Source of the DNA: Myxococcales bacterium
Lineage (GTDB): Bacteria; Myxococcota_A; Polyangia; Fen-1088
Direction of reading: 5' to 3'
Assembly: GCA_022184915.1 (NCBI GenBank)
Contig: JAGTJU010000005.1
Coordinates: 248,001 to 312,000 of the forward strand
Length of the DNA: 64,000 nucleotides
Numbering within the stretch: the first letter of the stretch is position 1; the number at the start of each line of letters is the position of its first letter. This document shows positions 63,864 through 64,000 of this stretch, piece by piece. The translations under genes and the position numbers were made by a program. Below the pieces are notes generated by a model. It saw only the letters and a program-made list of their open reading frames with translations. It ran no database searches and had not been told where the DNA came from.

Positions 63864-64000
63864 CTAGACGGCCAGCGCGGCCACAGAGGCCGGATCCGAG
63901 ACCCCCGTGACCGCAAGCGAGGGGGCAATGCGCTTGACGAGACCTGCGAGCACGTTGCCGTGGCCCACTTCGTAGGCCGTGCCCACGCCCAGAGCAACCA
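63864..64000 (-). CDS. fabD: Malonyl-CoA:ACP transacylase, C-terminal fragment
   Basis: Only the last 44 residues are inside the window; the start lies past its right edge. The segment AYEVGHGNVLAGLVKRIAP matches the FabD C-terminal text (usually VEVGPGNVLTGLVKRI). The position directly before fabG, acpP and fabF supports the call; the His in place of the usual Pro is a small deviation. Confidence 0.85.
   Translation of the reverse strand, partial: VALGVGTAYEVGHGNVLAGLVKRIAPSLAVTGVSDPASVAALAV

Overview
The window is a GC-rich bacterial chromosome segment with dense, mostly well-known genes. Its gene content suggests a Myxococcota-type (deltaproteobacterial, Polyangia-like) soil organism. The clues are several lipoproteins with long Gly/Ala-rich linkers, two DUF1592/DUF1552 secreted protein pairs, a PQQ sugar dehydrogenase next to a diheme cytochrome, a delta-60-like repeat protein, and many predicted lipoproteins of unknown function. 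The taxon is an inference. No rRNA, tRNA, insertion sequence, prophage or CRISPR array was recognised.

Layout. 1-4.9 kb: end of an outer-membrane receptor, a DUF4920 lipoprotein, two secreted proteins of unknown role (one with a vWA-like fold whose metal site is degenerate) and a DUF6671 zinc-ribbon protein divergent from ilvD. 6.6-18.3 kb: a complete [NiFe]-hydrogenase locus. On the minus strand hypF-hypC-hypD-hypE-hypA-hypB run as one operon. On the plus strand the small subunit, large subunit, maturation protease and a PAS/HPt/HATPase sensor kinase overlap end to end. The small subunit lacks a Tat signal and has Cys-x-x-Asp in place of Cys-x-x-Cys at its proximal cluster, as described for actinobacterial-type O2-tolerant hydrogenases. 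18.3-24.2 kb: secreted redox proteins, including a PQQ sugar dehydrogenase whose lipoprotein signal lies in a different reading frame. 24.2-29.3 kb: RNA modification (RluA-type, TrhO), an ECF-like sigma factor with a Cys-x-x-Cys extension, DnaJ, and a lipoprotein coupled to a rhodanese. 29.5-35.1 kb: the second DUF1592/DUF1552 pair and two exported proteins of unknown function.

35.3-37.2 kb is a compact stress or dormancy-looking cluster: cold-shock protein, a 60-residue protein, an HPF/RaiA-type ribosome factor and a sigma-70 factor. It is followed by convergent glyA, whose leader carries what reads as a ZTP (pfl) riboswitch. 38.9-50.6 kb holds a four-domain fasciclin lipoprotein, soluble transhydrogenase SthA, a Kef-type K+/H+ antiporter with its quinone-reductase-like partner, a Nudix hydrolase, a flavin-reductase-like protein, a PGPGW membrane protein, a FemAB/GNAT-like acyltransferase, a DUF362 protein (probably frameshifted) and an MFS transporter. 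50.7-55.8 kb: clpS-clpA and ppk1. 55.9-61.3 kb: an N-acetylglucosamine-kinase-like ATPase divergent from an M24 aminopeptidase, then xylose isomerase, a sulfide:quinone-reductase-like flavoprotein and a DUF190 PII-like protein. The window ends in the fatty-acid synthesis operon fabD-fabG-acpP-fabF on the minus strand.

The most interesting items are the hydrogenase locus (unusual proximal cluster motif and a translationally coupled sensor kinase), the ZTP riboswitch before glyA, two probable frameshifts that separate export signals from their domains, the cold-shock/HPF/sigma cluster, and a divergent promoter pair with TATACT boxes almost on the start codons.
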